Positions 47,804 through 59,699 of a DNA stretch of 64,000 nt are shown piece after piece. The stretch is from Epiperipatus broadwayi (lineage: Eukaryota > Onychophora > Udeonychophora > Euonychophora > Peripatidae): assembly GCA_028023455.1 (NCBI GenBank), contig JAQFVV010012420.1, forward strand, positions 3,534,001 to 3,598,000, written 5' to 3'. The translations under genes and the position numbers were made by a program. Position 1 is the first letter of the stretch, and each line of letters starts with the position of its first letter. The notes under the pieces are model-generated. The model made no database searches. It was not told the origin of the DNA and worked only from the letters and a program-made list of their open reading frames with translations.

Positions 47804-48189
47804 GAGCGAAAGATGCTAGTGGTAATATTATGAGGATATTAGACATAAGTGTAGAAATTTAATAAAGCAGAGGTTATAGTTTTGAGCTAATTTTTAAAAA
47901 ATGAAATGTTGTTAAGCATGCAGATGCGCTGTCAAGAGTCCCAATTAAATCAGCTCCACAGGAACTAAATCCAACCATTAGCTACATAGACAACTGGAAT
48001 AATGTAGTCATAGACAGTAAAAAGGTAGCTGATTGAAGAAAATCTGAGCATGATTATAAACTATTGATCAAGTGGATCAGCAAAGGTTAGCTCAGAAGTG
48101 ACCAAGATAGATTATAAAGCTATATGGGATATAAGAGAAAAACTTCATAAATAAGGGATGTGTGTTAATGGATGAATGCTCCATAGTGG

Positions 48190-48870
48190 TTATCATGAGA
48201 CTCTTCAGTTTATTCATTAAGGTCATTCTGGTATTGTACTGTCTAAAGCACATGTTGGCCTGGAATTAATTCCGAGATAGATCAGTTTGTGAAAACCTAC
48301 AATAATTGTCAATTAACACAAACATTCCAAAGAAAAATTATATTACCTGACCCGCAGTCGATAAAGCTTGGAGCCTGTATTCACATCGATCATTCTAGAA
48401 ACTTAAGGAAATTTTTGCTTTTCACAACTTATCTGAAGCAGTAGTATCTGACAATGGAACCAGTTTTACTTCCACTAAATTCGAGGATTTTCTTAAGGAA
48501 TGGGAAATCACCATATAGCCATATCATCCAGAGTCCAATGGTATTGCAGAAAATGCAGTACAAATGCAACAAAAGGAATGTACTGCAAATATACAAGAAA
48601 CATTATATTCTGTTTTATTGTATCAGCACAGTACAATGATGAGTAGTATGGGTAAATCTCTAGCTGAAATGATATTCGGACAGAAAATCCACACAAAGTT
48701 ATTGCTAATTTACCCAGATCAAAACAACAGCACAGAATTGTAATATGTAGAGGGAGAAAAAGTGGTTGAGAGGTGTTCTCATAAAATACTGGGTGAAAGG
48801 CATAATTAAAAAACATCTGTCAAAGCAAATAGTAGCCATTGAGACAGAAACGGAAAATCATGCGAAAACA
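48190..48870 (+). pseudogene. Integrase relic
   Basis: The zinc-binding region is blurred, with HSGIVLSKAHVG in one frame. The core reads VVSDNGTSFTSTKFEDF (second catalytic Asp, about 48448), then a stop at 48519, then PYHPESNGIAENAV (catalytic Glu). After it come HSTMMSSMGKSLAEMIFGQK and a chromodomain-like-position tail. Integrase joins the element DNA to the host genome. At least one stop and several frame changes. Confidence 0.8.
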
Positions 48871-49101
48871 TGTAAATCATGTCAGACATCGTAAAGAAGA
48901 AATTCCGTGAACCAAAAGTAATATAGTGCCAGATATTCCAAATTATCTAGAGGGATCGGGCTTGCCAGAAGTAAATGAAAGGGCACAAAGTAATCAAGGA
49001 TAATGCCGATGAAAAGAAAACAACCCCACATAGATCCCAATGAACAAAGAGGGAACCAAGCTGTCTGAAAGACTATGTGAGACTTCAGAATTACAATTTC
49101 T

Positions 49102-49650
49102 GAAGTAGAGGAGATGCTATATATAGACATTTAGTGCCATATATATATTTAGAATGTAATTAGAAGTAAAATGTGTGCTAAAGTTAAAAGAAATAAAGTG
49201 TGTTACAAAGTTATGAATGTTAAAGATCAAAATGTTTATACACAGTTCTGGATTAGAAAATGATTACTTAAAAAGATAAGGAACAATAATAATTATGTCC
49301 TAGAACATTCCACAATCAGCAGGAAGATATAAAAGCTCACACATAAGGGGAATCAAGATCTAATCTATATACTTGCATCGTTGGAGCTGGTCGAGTGTAA
49401 AGAGGACTGCAGAGTGACCCAGCGAATTCCATCACTGAAGGTTCAAAAGTGGACCTAGGGATTATACAGGCCACACTAACCTTATTATGTGTTAATTTAC
49501 AGCTTTATGACCTTGTATTTATAAGTAATAATTTTAATACTGAACTATAATGATATAAATTGTAATGTATATTAAGCATTGTTAGTTAATTTTTACTATT
49601 GTTAACTTGTGGCAATAAAGTCAAAATTTTAATTATAAAAAAACTGTCCC
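49102..49650 (+). repeat. 3' LTR with polypurine tract, TATA box and AATAAA
   Basis: The purine tract GAAGTAGAGGAGA (49102-49114) is followed by TG at 49115, the expected LTR start. Inside are TATAAAAGCTC (49328) and AATAAA (49614-49619). The right end is not certain (about 49650). The other LTR is missing from the window, so the borders rest on these signals only. Confidence 0.65.
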
Positions 49651-50425
49651 AACTAAGTGGCTTTGAAGAGAAGTCGAGGGGTATGGGGAAATTAGGAGTA
49701 ATGTTGTTGCGGTATTTTGAATTTTATATACACATATGAATTAACTAGAAAAAGAAATACTGTAGCGTCATTTATATAAATTGAGCTGTGGATAAAATCG
49801 GGTAATAATATAATTATTGTTTGAGTATTCAGTAGTAAATAAGTTAAGAGTAAACGAACAAATGTGTAATAATCATTTAAATTTTGAAAGAAGTAATCGT
49901 TTGAGATTAAATCGTTGTTCTGTCCTGAATGAATCAAGCTTAGAATTCAATTACAATTGCCAACTTTAAAGAAATCCAACTACTAAATGGATTAAAGTTA
50001 GAATCAGGTACGATTTCTATCAGGCGTTTCACTGTTAATTTTAGAAATACATTAACAAAGTGATATTTGTTTATATTATTATTAAGGAAAATATTTATAT
50101 TTTTAAATAGATAATTCAAACGAAACATTTTTAAATTTAAATTTTGTTTTATATATATATTGCTCGAATCATTTTAAATAAATTAAAGTACTTTTTTTTT
50201 AAAGATATATATATCTCAAGAAATAATCATCTTGTCATTTCGTGTTTGTCTAATTTGGTGAGGTTTCAAGAGTTAAATAGATGGGGAAACAAAATCATGC
50301 ATTGGAGAACTAGGGAAACTATAGTAGAGGTTAACAAGAAGGCAGTGCAGGGTGTTGGGGTTGGGGAATGAAGTCCGAGACGTCCAACCAGAAATAGAAA
50401 AACCCAAAGAAATAAACGAAAATAT

Positions 50426-50940
50426 ATGGTGAGAGGGATGGAGAAGGAAGGAATTGAGATGATTAAAATACAGATATTCAAAGGGAAACAAGGGGGAAAC
50501 GCCAGGAGAACACCTAAAAAGCTTAAAAAGATACTTTTGGAGATACGAGATGGTGAATGCGATAAAATAATAGTGGCCTACAGCCACCTGCAGGAGCACG
50601 GCATGGAATTGTTGGGAGTTGCTAATGACTCAGCCAAAGACGTTTGGAGAGTACAAAAGGGCTCTAAAGAAAACATTCTGGAGTGAGGAACTTCAGGAAT
50701 GGATCAAAGCTAATATCATCCAGAAAAGGTTTTAAGAGGAAGGGGAAGAGACATATGTCCAGTTCTTCAGACATCCGGTAGCGCAACTAAGGGAATTGGA
50801 GCATGTAATTTATCAGAAAAACACATTTTAAGGATTGTATGTAGAAATCTGCCAAGTGAAGTAATGACAAGCATAGGGGATACATCAAGGAAAAGGGCAA
50901 AAGAGGATCAGGAAAACATTTTGGAGCGAATTTGGAGAAA
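50426..50940 (+). pseudogene. Gag-like segment 1
   Basis: An 86-codon frame (50426-50686) begins with a basic stretch (GNARRTPKKLKKILLEIRDG) and carries CDKIIVAYSHLQEHGMELL. A frame change then leads to KRALKKTFWSEELQEWIK, another to ETYVQFFRHPVAQLRELE and another to HILRIVCRNLPSEVMTS. The capsid-like order is visible but the frame breaks at least three times. Confidence 0.6.
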
Positions 50941-51026
50941 CTAGAAAGTCTGGAGATTAGATTCGGAGAAATAGAAAAAAGAATGAGGAGGTTAGACAGA
51001 AAGTAGGAATTAAAGATGAAAATGAT

Positions 51027-51810
51027 TTGGGGGAACAGAAAGACGAAAGCACAGAAGACTCAGATATGGAGAGCGGGGGTGAACAGAAGCAAGGCACTCA
51101 ATTAAACCCCAGGGGAAATCCGTCAGCGATGATAGGTCACGTGGTGGTGCAAGGGAATGTGAACCAATTTCTAAAAATTCGGCCATTTGAAGATAGGATG
51201 GGGGGGCACCTGTAGAGCATATAGGCAGTTTGAGGAGATACTTTAGTGTAAACCCCATGGCGGAGGAAAGAAAAGTAATTATTGCATGCGGCAACCTTAC
51301 AGACAATGCTCAATCGTGGTGGGATGTGCTGTTTCAACAGCCAGCTGCTTTCGAAGATTACCAAAAAGAAGTGAGAGAGGCCTTTTGGTCCGAGAATAGG
51401 CAGGAGCTGACCCACTATCAAATCATGCAAGAGAAGTTCAAGGAAGGTTGTGACGATAGCTATTCACAGTTTTTTTCATAAGCAGGTGGCTACACTGCAG
51501 ACATTGGATGCATTCAATCTGACAGAGAGTCATATACTCCGCATTGTAAGACAGTATGCCCATGAGAGTGGAACAGATGATCTTGGGAGTAGGAAAAGCA
51601 TCCATTGGAGAGATTGCTGAGTTGCTCAATGCCATTGATATGAGCTCGTATGACTATGGGTGGCATCATGAAGCTGTAAAAGAAGATGAAAGAGTGCGCA
51701 GAACGGGAATGGAGACTCTTCCAAAATGGAGAGAGATACCTGAAGGAAAGAGACCACCTGAGAAGCCGAACTTTGGACCAGAACGAGAAGCAGAGGGACA
51801 CTTGAGGTGA
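51027..51810 (+). pseudogene. Gag-like segment 2
   Basis: Pieces in order: acidic linker (51027-51215), FEEILRYFSVNP, KVIIACGNLTDNAQSWWDVL (a typical retrotransposon Gag phrase), EAFWSENRQELTHYQIMQ, DSYSQFF up to a stop at 51479, then HILRIVRQY and, in the 51556-51810 frame, MRVEQMILGVGKASIGEIAE. The basic/Pro-rich end (PEGKRPPEKPNFG) precedes a stop. Two frameshifts. Confidence 0.7.
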
Positions 51811-53952
51811 AATAGATAAAAATAAAAAAAAGTTGTAAAAAGGAGCCGCTCAAAATACTCGAAAGGTATTTGAAGGCTTTTGGAGGAATGGGTTCAAACC
51901 CAGTCACAACTAATATCATAGGTGACAGTCATTACACCTATATGTAGATGGTATATATTCTAACCGTGCCCGCCGTCGACCTCGTACCTCCACTTACAAA
52001 TAAATAGATTACTATATTTAACGTCCCCGGGTTCTAGCTCTAATAATTAAATATTAAATTAAAAAATGTTTTACTAGCTCAAATTTCTTAAAATTTAACT
52101 TAGGTTCTGTTTTAAAGTAAATTAACATAAAGATTTAATGTATTCATGAGACGAGAAGTGGAAATACGAGTTGGCAAGGTAGATCACATTGAGCCAATAT
52201 CCCACAGGATACCACCTCAATGGCATAAGAACACTATCCCCCCTTTATACTATTATTTCAAATAATAACTAAATAGTATTCTTATGACTTTTGCAACGTC
52301 TACTTACTAAGACTCATTTAATAACTATAATATTAATTCTGTTATCTTTAATAATAATAATCATCATCTAGCTCAATAAATTATAATCTCAGGTTCTTAA
52401 TCTTTATTTATACTTCAACAAAATGCGGTAGCACATATGGTAAGGGATTTTATGCCATATCTACTACACTGCAATTAATAACAATAATGATTACAATCTT
52501 TCTTACTTAATCAAATTGGTATAAATTTCTTTTATTGCAAATTTATTACCATAATAAATCAATCAATATCAATATCATCTTTTGTCTTTAAACAATAAAG
52601 TAAACTAAGAAGTGGTAGTGTTTAGATAATCTGATAAATAAAGTAAGTGGCAATTAATAGCATATAATTTATCAAAATATTAGGATAGTGGATTTATGAC
52701 CAATAACTTAATGCAATTTTATAATTACTTAATTATAAGAACATCAATAATAATTAAGATTAAACATATTTTTAGTTATCTTTTGTGCAAAATGTACTTC
52801 AGTGGTTGTGAAAACATTCTGTGAATTTGTACCATGATGTAGTGAAAACAATACCCAGACACAAGTTTTAATAAAACAAATTTAACAAAGTTTATTAACA
52901 TCAAATAAATTTAAGTAAAAATAAAACAAATCTATTTACATCTTATTTACAACGGATATCCTTCTTTCCTTACACATGACAAATGTTAATTCTACAATTT
53001 TGTACTTCTTTATAGTTAATCCAATCATTATACATTTTAAAAATTATTTTAGTTATTTTCTTTAGGTTTATCACACTATTTATTTGAACTACTTATGGGT
53101 AACAACATTTTTTACCTTTTAAATATACTAAATTTACAATATTCTAAATTATTTTTGTGGATCAATATTTTATAACGTCACACTTTATAATCAATATGGT
53201 CTTAAAAAAAGAAAATTTACATTTCTTGTTACTTTAAACAAATTACACAGCATATTATTAAATATTATGATTAACTTTAATGTTTGTTCTCCCATGCTCA
53301 TATAAATTATAATGCGTTTTTGCATAAGCCATACTCCTGTATAATATTATAATGTGTTTAAATATCACCCTGTTACAATTTCAAATATATGATAATAATT
53401 ATCGAGTGTTATAGTATTTTTAAATATGCAACACTTATCTCTTTAAAATATAATTAATAATAAAAAGAGCGTGAAAATATATTTTAATATTTTGTATATT
53501 CTCATTTGATATACTTTTACAAAAAATTATAGTTTATTTCTAAATTAAAATGATTCTATAACTTCTTCCATTATTTAGGACATCTGTATCTTTCTTTCAA
53601 TGGTTATAATCTATTCTTAGTTAACTCTTAACTATTCTTATTCCAAGTAAAATCATAACATACATTCTAAAATATCTATTGTTTTCCCTTCAATAAAACC
53701 TATCATATACGATGTAGTAGCACGAAATACAGATTAAGATAGCGAAAGATGTATAGGATATTGGGAAGAAAGATGGATAACTTGTTTTCAATGTACTTCA
53801 AGAATGCATGGAACAGTGTGAACAGGTTCGACATTTATTGTCTATTAACCCTTAAGATAAGAAAGTGATGTGGCAGCTATTTATTCAGCTTTACCAAACA
53901 TCAAGGCAACTCACACGAAATATAAAATAACACTGTCCAAGACAACATGTGT
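51811..53952. other. No recognised gene
   Basis: A short CpG-containing block at about 51965-52000 (GCCCGCCGTCGACCTCG) stands out from A/T-rich DNA. Strings of AATAAA-like signals occur near 52870-52930. No domain or LTR pair was identified. Confidence 0.4.
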
Positions 53953-54041
53953 ATCAGTCGTAGGGCTACGTTAACTACGCTGATTATCACCTATAAAACG
54001 AAATGTGGATCAGCCATAGGGCTATGTTAACTATGCTGATT
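53953..54041. repeat. 33-bp direct duplication differing mostly at CpG
   Basis: Copies at 53953-53985 and 54009-54041 share ATCAG..TAGGGCTA.GTTAACTA.GCTGATT. The first has CG at three places where the second has CA, TG and TG; only one other base differs. This is the pattern expected from methyl-CpG deamination after duplication. Confidence 0.8.
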
Positions 54042-54973
54042 CTCTCACAAAACTACTTATTTCCATTCCCTGTATCATCCTAGATTTTCATACATCATCT
54101 TGGTTTCCAAATCACCCCTGTACTCCCAAGTCACTACTTAAATTATCTCTCTAGATTTTCACTATATCAAACATCGATAAATACAAACAACTTTTAAAAA
54201 AACAACAAACAAGATTCGCGAATATGAAAATCATTTCTCTATTCCTTAAGAATAATTTATCTCGCTTTATAACACTGTATGTTCATTACCTACATTTTTG
54301 TTAAAACAATATTCAAACATCCCAATAGGAAAAATCAATAGAAAATGTAATATAATCATCGATTATATTAAATTATTATTTATCAACAAATAAAATGACT
54401 ATCGTATGCATATTTTCAAAAATCTAATCACATCTCAAAATGTTTCAATGTGTTGTTTTAAATGCGTTTTACAATAATAATAATAATAAAACTTTTGTAC
54501 TACATTCATTCAATTTTCGGCTGATCTAAATAAATAAAACATACATTATATCATCAATAATTATAAATGTTACCAAAAAAACAATTGTTATCTTCGGATT
54601 AGGCTTTGCAGTAGGCTTCTTTTCCTTCCTTCGAGCATCACAAATATACAATTACACACATACAATTTTATTAAAAAACATTCAAAATCAAACATATTTC
54701 ATATAATATTATATATACCAAAATTAATGTATTTTGTTTCCCTATCGTTTTCTGAAACCTAATGCTTATAATAATAATAAAAAATAATTCAAACCATAAT
54801 TAAATATTTTTCTGACGGTAAATCTTGTTTAGTCCCATAATATTACTCTTCTTCTTTTATCTGAATGTTCTCCATTATGACTCTCAAAGTTTTAAAATAA
54901 CTTGGTTCATTTAATAAATTTGTTTAGACGATCTTTAATTTTAGCTTTTAGCATCAGATTATTAAAATATATT

Positions 54974-55165
54974 TTAGTTAGTTATCCCTCGAAGTTTTTT
55001 TTTAATGTTCTGGCAAATATTCCCTCGGCGCGTCGATGCATCTTTCTCCTTTTTAATTAGACTACGAATATTTAATACTTTAGGTACCAATTGCATTTTA
55101 TGGATCCAATATTTTTTATATTCCTCTTCCGTATTTTTCTTTATACAAATATTTCTCTTTAGCAA
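54974..55165 (-). CDS. Candidate coding frame, not recognised
   Basis: A 63-codon minus-strand frame rich in Lys/Glu/Arg, with EEEYKKYWIHKMQLVPKVL and KEKDASTRRGNICQNIKKK. Composition is more protein-like than most frames here. Together with the open segment at 55256-55435 on the same strand it could be part of one decayed gene. No domain was recognised. Confidence 0.25.
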   Translation of the reverse strand: MLKRNICIKKNTEEEYKKYWIHKMQLVPKVLNIRSLIKKEKDASTRRGNICQNIKKKLRGITN

Positions 55166-55255
55166 GCTTTATTTCATTCATTCTTAATTTTATGTACATT
55201 ATTTTTTGATCTTTAACTATTTTTTTTTTTTTCTAGAGTATACTTCTTTTTCGGG

Positions 55256-55435
55256 TCATCTTAAAGAAAGCAATTCCAATAATTTTAATTTTAAAATTAT
55301 ATTTGTCCATTTATTCTTAGATGAATCATAATGATTTTTATATTTTATTCTCTTTCTGAACTTTGCGCACAATGTCTTTTCATCTATATTACACGCGTAA
55401 AAGCAGTTTCCTTTGGATACACTATATAAGCGGTA
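55256..55435 (-). pseudogene. Open segment without ATG, not recognised
   Basis: About 59 codons are open on the minus strand between stops and read YSVSKGNCFYACNIDEKTL, then KTLCAKFRKRIKYKN and DSSKNKWTNIILKLKLLE. The phrase YSVSKGNCF followed by a Cys-x(2)-like pair faintly recalls hAT-type or ZMYM-like transposase openings, but the match is weak. It ends at TGA. Confidence 0.2.
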
Positions 55436-55739
55436 TCAATGAACAATATAAACAATTTTGAAATGTTATAAACTTTAAAACTGGTTTTAAAGAATCTATC
55501 CATATTTTTTACTGAAAATTCCGACTGTACTTCTATAGAATTCACTGGCAGGTTCGATTAAGTTAGTGATACATAATTTATGAAAACTTTAAAAATATTT
55601 ATTTTAAGACTCTCTCTATGATTTTAAAAATTGTCAGTTAATTTGTTCTAATGATATTATTAGAATTATATTGAAAAAATTGAATAAATTGGAGAAAAGA
55701 AATTATTAGAGAGCTCAAAATTTTTACCTCTTCACTCGA

Positions 55740-55860
55740 GTCTGTCAATTCTTGTTCTCCTCGATTATACAATTAATTGGCGCGATTTTGGGAGTCTGCC
55801 AAGCTCTATTACTATTGGTCAATCCTACTTGGATTTATAAATAATTTTCTAAAGTTTTAA
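55740..55860. promoter_or_regulatory. Possible minus-strand promoter region
   Basis: On the minus strand, TATAAATCC is followed by an inverted CCAAT-like element (GACCAATAG) and a G+C-richer block containing TCGCGCCAATTAATTG. It precedes the candidate minus-strand coding pieces at 55256-55435 and 54974-55165. The order of elements is not canonical, so this is tentative. Confidence 0.2.
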
Positions 55861-56639
55861 ACTGATAATGTAACACTTAAACACTATCTAATTATTATTT
55901 AAAACTAATTATTATATTTAAATCAATTTAAACACTTTTAAAATAATTTTCAAAACAATATTTAATAAAATTATTCACTACTTATTTTTATTATGATGTT
56001 TAATAAATTCTATCCATTTCTACTATAATATTATTTAAATACTTTAAAATATTGGTATTAATTGAAACAAGTGCTTGTATAAAAATATTCCAGACAATTA
56101 CGTAATCGTTTCCGGTGTTTTGTCTATTTTTGTCTGTCTTAATAAATTTACTGCACTTATATTATATAAAAATTTTATATAAAATTTTGAAGAAATAATT
56201 TAGAAAAAATATAGAAATAAATACAATTCTCAACATCATAATATTTACTATTCAAATACATTACACTAATTTTTATTATTTAATATAGTTTATAAATTTA
56301 AATACTATATAATATTAATTTATTCTAAGTTTTAAAGTTATTAAAATTGACTTATTAAATACATTTTTATTACTGATAGCTGTGTTATTTTAATATGGCC
56401 AGCTTTTACAACCATATGAGCAATTCTTTACTCTTTATTTAACTAATTTTTTAAATGATTTTACGTATCAGGTATTTGCTTTAGCTTTAAATTGCACTTT
56501 ACAGACTCTATAAATTTAATATATTCAATACATCAATAAATATATTCTCAAATTTAAAATTTTTTAGTAATTGACCATTATAACTATTTCTTGACCTATA
56601 GAAAAGGGTACAATATATAATTAATTTTATTACACGGTG
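55861..56639. other. No recognised feature
   Basis: A/T-rich sequence with no recognised motif. Confidence 0.5.
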
Positions 56640-57800
56640 GTGGCTACATAAATACAGAGAACGAGGGGGGAAGTGCTCTGTCATTTTGAAACAGTATATA
56701 TGTCGGTGTTACAAACATGTGCATAAATGGGTTTGGTGGTTGAAGAGATAGAAATGAAGTTTTATTTCACGTTATAAAAGCCTAGAAATTTCCAGCAGAA
56801 ATGAATTTTTGCTTTCTTTTGTTTACAAGAAAAGCAAGAGGTGATAAACGTTTTCACACTTCAACTAAAATCTGGTTAGGCAGCAATTGGAAACAGGAAA
56901 TGAGATCGAGAGAACCTTCTAGAACGAATGGAGGGAACTATAATAGAAAGGGACCCAGACTGCTCCTGGTCTTGTCCCTGCAGAGCTTGAATCGTTGACA
57001 GCGGAATCGTTAATACAATTTCAAAAAGTTTAAATTTTAAATTTACCTAATGGCGGCCAAAAAGGAAATGTTGGGGTAAAAGCCTAACATATCAGTTTCC
57101 ACTAACTGCAGGATATCTCTGGATTAAAACAACTACCAACGTCAGAACCACAAAGCGCTACCTCGTCAAACAAAGAACAGGAAACCTCGCAATGAATTCT
57201 ATATTTAATTACCTGTGATGATCGGAACTCTTAGAAGTAAACAAAAATATTCTTCCACAAATTCCCCAGGGATGTGCAGGTAAAAGAATTTTTATGTATT
57301 AATTTTAAAAACAAAGAAATTATTAACCGATTCCTTAGGTGCGCATGAGCATCCAACTAACAAACAAAAAAGAAAACTTTTGTTAAATTCTTACTTGCGG
57401 ACATTAATATTGCAATTAATATTGAAGTCACGTGGGAAATCTCTTTCTATCGACCTTCACTACCTGACTTATTTATAATAGTAAATATTGGAAAGAATGC
57501 TGTGTGCGTGTGAATTAAATTCGACAGAGTTCTAATTATAGTTATGTTCAAAGGTTAAGGGTTAAATTATATTTGTTTTTCTTATGTGATCAAAAGAGGA
57601 AGAATTGTCTTTTGAAACAGTTTAAATAAATTTGATTTGATAATGAAACCGTATGTAGAAATCTTGTTGTGATATTTTCTTTATGTGTATTTTATATTTG
57701 TTTTAAAACTCTTACTCTCATTTGTGTCTACTCTCGGCCGTGACGCCACCCGACCTGAGTCTGAGCTAGCCGATGGTCAAAGCTTCTCTCACATTTCTTA
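56640..57800. other. Less A/T-rich, CpG-containing block, function unknown
   Basis: Contains mixed-composition stretches such as TGGCGGCCAAAAAGG (57051) and CGGCCGTGACGCCACCCGAC (57735). A 65-codon plus-strand frame (56801-56998) ends in LLLVLSLQSLNR with no family motif. It resembles a promoter/5' UTR or an LTR-leader region. I found no splice-linked coding exon. Confidence 0.35.
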
Positions 57801-58465
57801 AGACAGTGGCTATCGTTGTTAATATACATAAGACATTCTTATCAATAGTGATTAAGTCAAAAAAATAATTTCGATTAAATATACATACGTAAGCACGTAT
57901 GTTTAAGGTTAAAGGTGTATTAGGTGAAGATAAATATGTAGTGATGACGGTTTTGTTACAATATATTACTAATATATATATATATATTACTATGCTATCT
58001 ATATATTACTGTTTCCTTGCAATTATATATTACTATATATGTTACTAATAAATATAATGTATATATATTCATTTGTGTTTATATGCGAGTATCCATACTA
58101 AACACAACAGATTTGACACAGTTTGACAAAATAAAAATGTCCCCTCCCCCCACCACTGGATTCAAACAACAAATTCTTGTTCCTGTGGTTTGTTAGATTT
58201 TGTCATCATTCAGAAAAATTGACTGCAAACATTATTGGTGTCTCAACAAAATTTTGTAAAATCAATCGAGGATGATTACTCTTAGATTAAAGATAGAAAC
58301 TCCTCCCATTAGATTGATAGGTTTTGACTTTATCGGAAATTGACAGTTATGCAAACAGTAGCTCATCAAATAAACATTAAAAGATCATTCCAAGCGGTGA
58401 CTCACATAAATTGAAAGAAATGTTTGTTTCTCTCTCATGCATATAAAGAGGAGAAAAATAACAGC
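57801..58465. other. A/T-rich spacer with ATATATTAC microsatellite-like repeats
   Basis: Repeats of ATATATTACTA-like units lie at about 57958-58050. The last ~200 bp may be the leader of the following Gypsy-like element, but no 5' LTR was recognised. Confidence 0.5.
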
Positions 58466-58960
58466 ATGGTTAATATTGGCTCAGTAGAAGCATTCAATCT
58501 GGCTTACCAAGAGAATTGGCCGAGCTATAATGATCAAACCCATCTTTTATTTACAAGCTAATCAAATCAAAAGGACTGAGTTGAAATTAGCCATGCTTAT
58601 GTCAACAATTGGACCACAGACTTATGAGGTCCTTAAATCACAAACAATGTCAGAGATACTGGCTGACCTAGATTTTGACAGGGCATTATCTCTACTAATT
58701 AACTTTTTTACTCCTAAACACCTTAATGATAATGCAGAGATATTATTTCCATCTTTGTGTCTAAGGGGGAGGAGAAAAAGCTAGAGATTTTGCTGTTAGA
58801 ACTTATTCGTTAGCATTAAAATGCAATTCTAAAGACTTGCTTAATGGAGCTCTTTGATATTGTTTTATCTGTGGAATAAACAATCATAATCTTAGAGTCT
58901 AGCTACTAATGGATCTTGACATATCAATTTTGAATCAGCTTTGTCTCAACAACACTAGCA
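58466..58960 (+). pseudogene. Gypsy-like Gag
   Basis: ATG at 58466 opens MVNIGSVEAFNLAYQENWPS. A frame change near 58555 leads into the frame of 58530-58784 with RTELKLAMLMSTIGPQTYEV and LSLLINFFTPK. Another change near 58770 gives EKARDFAVRTYSLALKCNSK and YCFICGINNHNLRV. These are the usual Gag blocks (..LLS..G..TY..L, FF.PK, ..F...L..L...C, GI....). At least two frameshifts and one stop. Confidence 0.75.
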
Positions 58961-58987
58961 AAATCAACAGCTAGTCAAGCAAAGCCA

Positions 58988-59452
58988 TTGAAAAATAAAA
59001 TAAATTATAATATTCAAAGTATTGAGCAGAACACTGGGGTCGAAAAGCACCCAGCTGACAGATTAAATAAATCAACAAGAATAAGTAAAAAGCATATGAA
59101 CCGATACACACTCACACAGAATGTTCACACTGCTATAGTGTGTACTTATTGCAAGTGTGCCGGACACACAGGAACTGCTTGCTTTAAAATGAAACAATTA
59201 GCTAATGATAGAATGGATAAATTCATTCCAAAAAGTAAAAAAGGCAATATAAAGTCAAAAAAACAAATTTTCAAATACAGAGTTATTATTAATGATATGC
59301 TGGTCACAATTGAAATGAACACAGGCTCTGCAATGTCCATAGTATCAAACAAGATCTGGTCTATCATTAATAAGAATAATAAATTTCAGCTGCATCCTAG
59401 CAGCAAATCAATAACTGGTTACCAGGACAATCAAATAATACTCTTGAGATAG
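58988..59452 (+). pseudogene. Zinc knuckle and protease of Gypsy-like element (154 codons)
   Basis: CTYCKCAGHTGTAC (59141-59182) is a complete CX2CX4HX4C knuckle, normally an RNA-binding site. Further on, VTIEMNTGSAMSIVS is the protease active-site loop, but the catalytic Asp is Asn (AAC at 59318-59320), so the enzyme would be inactive. The ATG at 58988 lies inside the polyprotein and is not its real start. The frame ends at 59450 in a stop that breaks the polyprotein. Confidence 0.8.
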
Positions 59453-59699
59453 ACAAGTGTCAAAAGTTATGATGCCTAATAAGACTATATATATCTACTG
59501 CTGGTTGTAGCATCAGATGAATATAACAATTTATTAGGCCATGACTGGTTCAGTCACTTAGGGTTTTCAGTAACAAAAGTGAACCAGATCATAATTATAA
59601 GTAATTTAAAAAGGGTTTACCCAGAAGTAATTAATAATCTGTGTTTGTGAACCCAAAAATAATGCACAAAACTATAAGTTAAAAAATCATATAGGTGCT

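Larger units (their letters stand above)
46818..49650 (+). mobile_element. Ty3/Gypsy-like LTR retrotransposon, internally deleted
   Basis: Order: gag (46818-47400), two zinc knuckles (47450-47560), protease (47561-47803), a jump to the end of RNase H (KHADALSRVPI, about 47915), integrase (48190-48870), polypurine tract (49102-49114) and 3' LTR. Reverse transcriptase and most of RNase H are missing between about 47860 and 47910. No 5' LTR was found. Stops and frameshifts break every gene, so it cannot move by itself. Confidence 0.85.
50275..51810 (+). mobile_element. LTR-element relic with two related Gag segments in a row
   Basis: Two successive plus-strand stretches align with each other: about 50555-50940 and 51265-51640. 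They share the order KIIVA/KVIIA.., (K/A)TFWSE/AFWSE, (E)TYVQFF/DSYSQFF, RHPVAQLRELE/HKQVATLQTLD and HILRIVC/HILRIVR. Between them is an acidic linker (EQKDESTEDSDMESGGEQKQ). No protease, reverse transcriptase or LTR was found nearby. Frameshifts separate the pieces. It is less A/T-rich than its surroundings. Confidence 0.7.

Noticed and set aside
51885-51905. GGTTCAAACC, B-box-like
   Set aside because: Isolated motif within the tail of the Gag relic; no tRNA fold.
50266-51919. Several minus-strand frames of 65-108 codons
   Set aside because: They are antisense shadows of the less A/T-rich Gag relic; the plus strand has the recognisable motifs.
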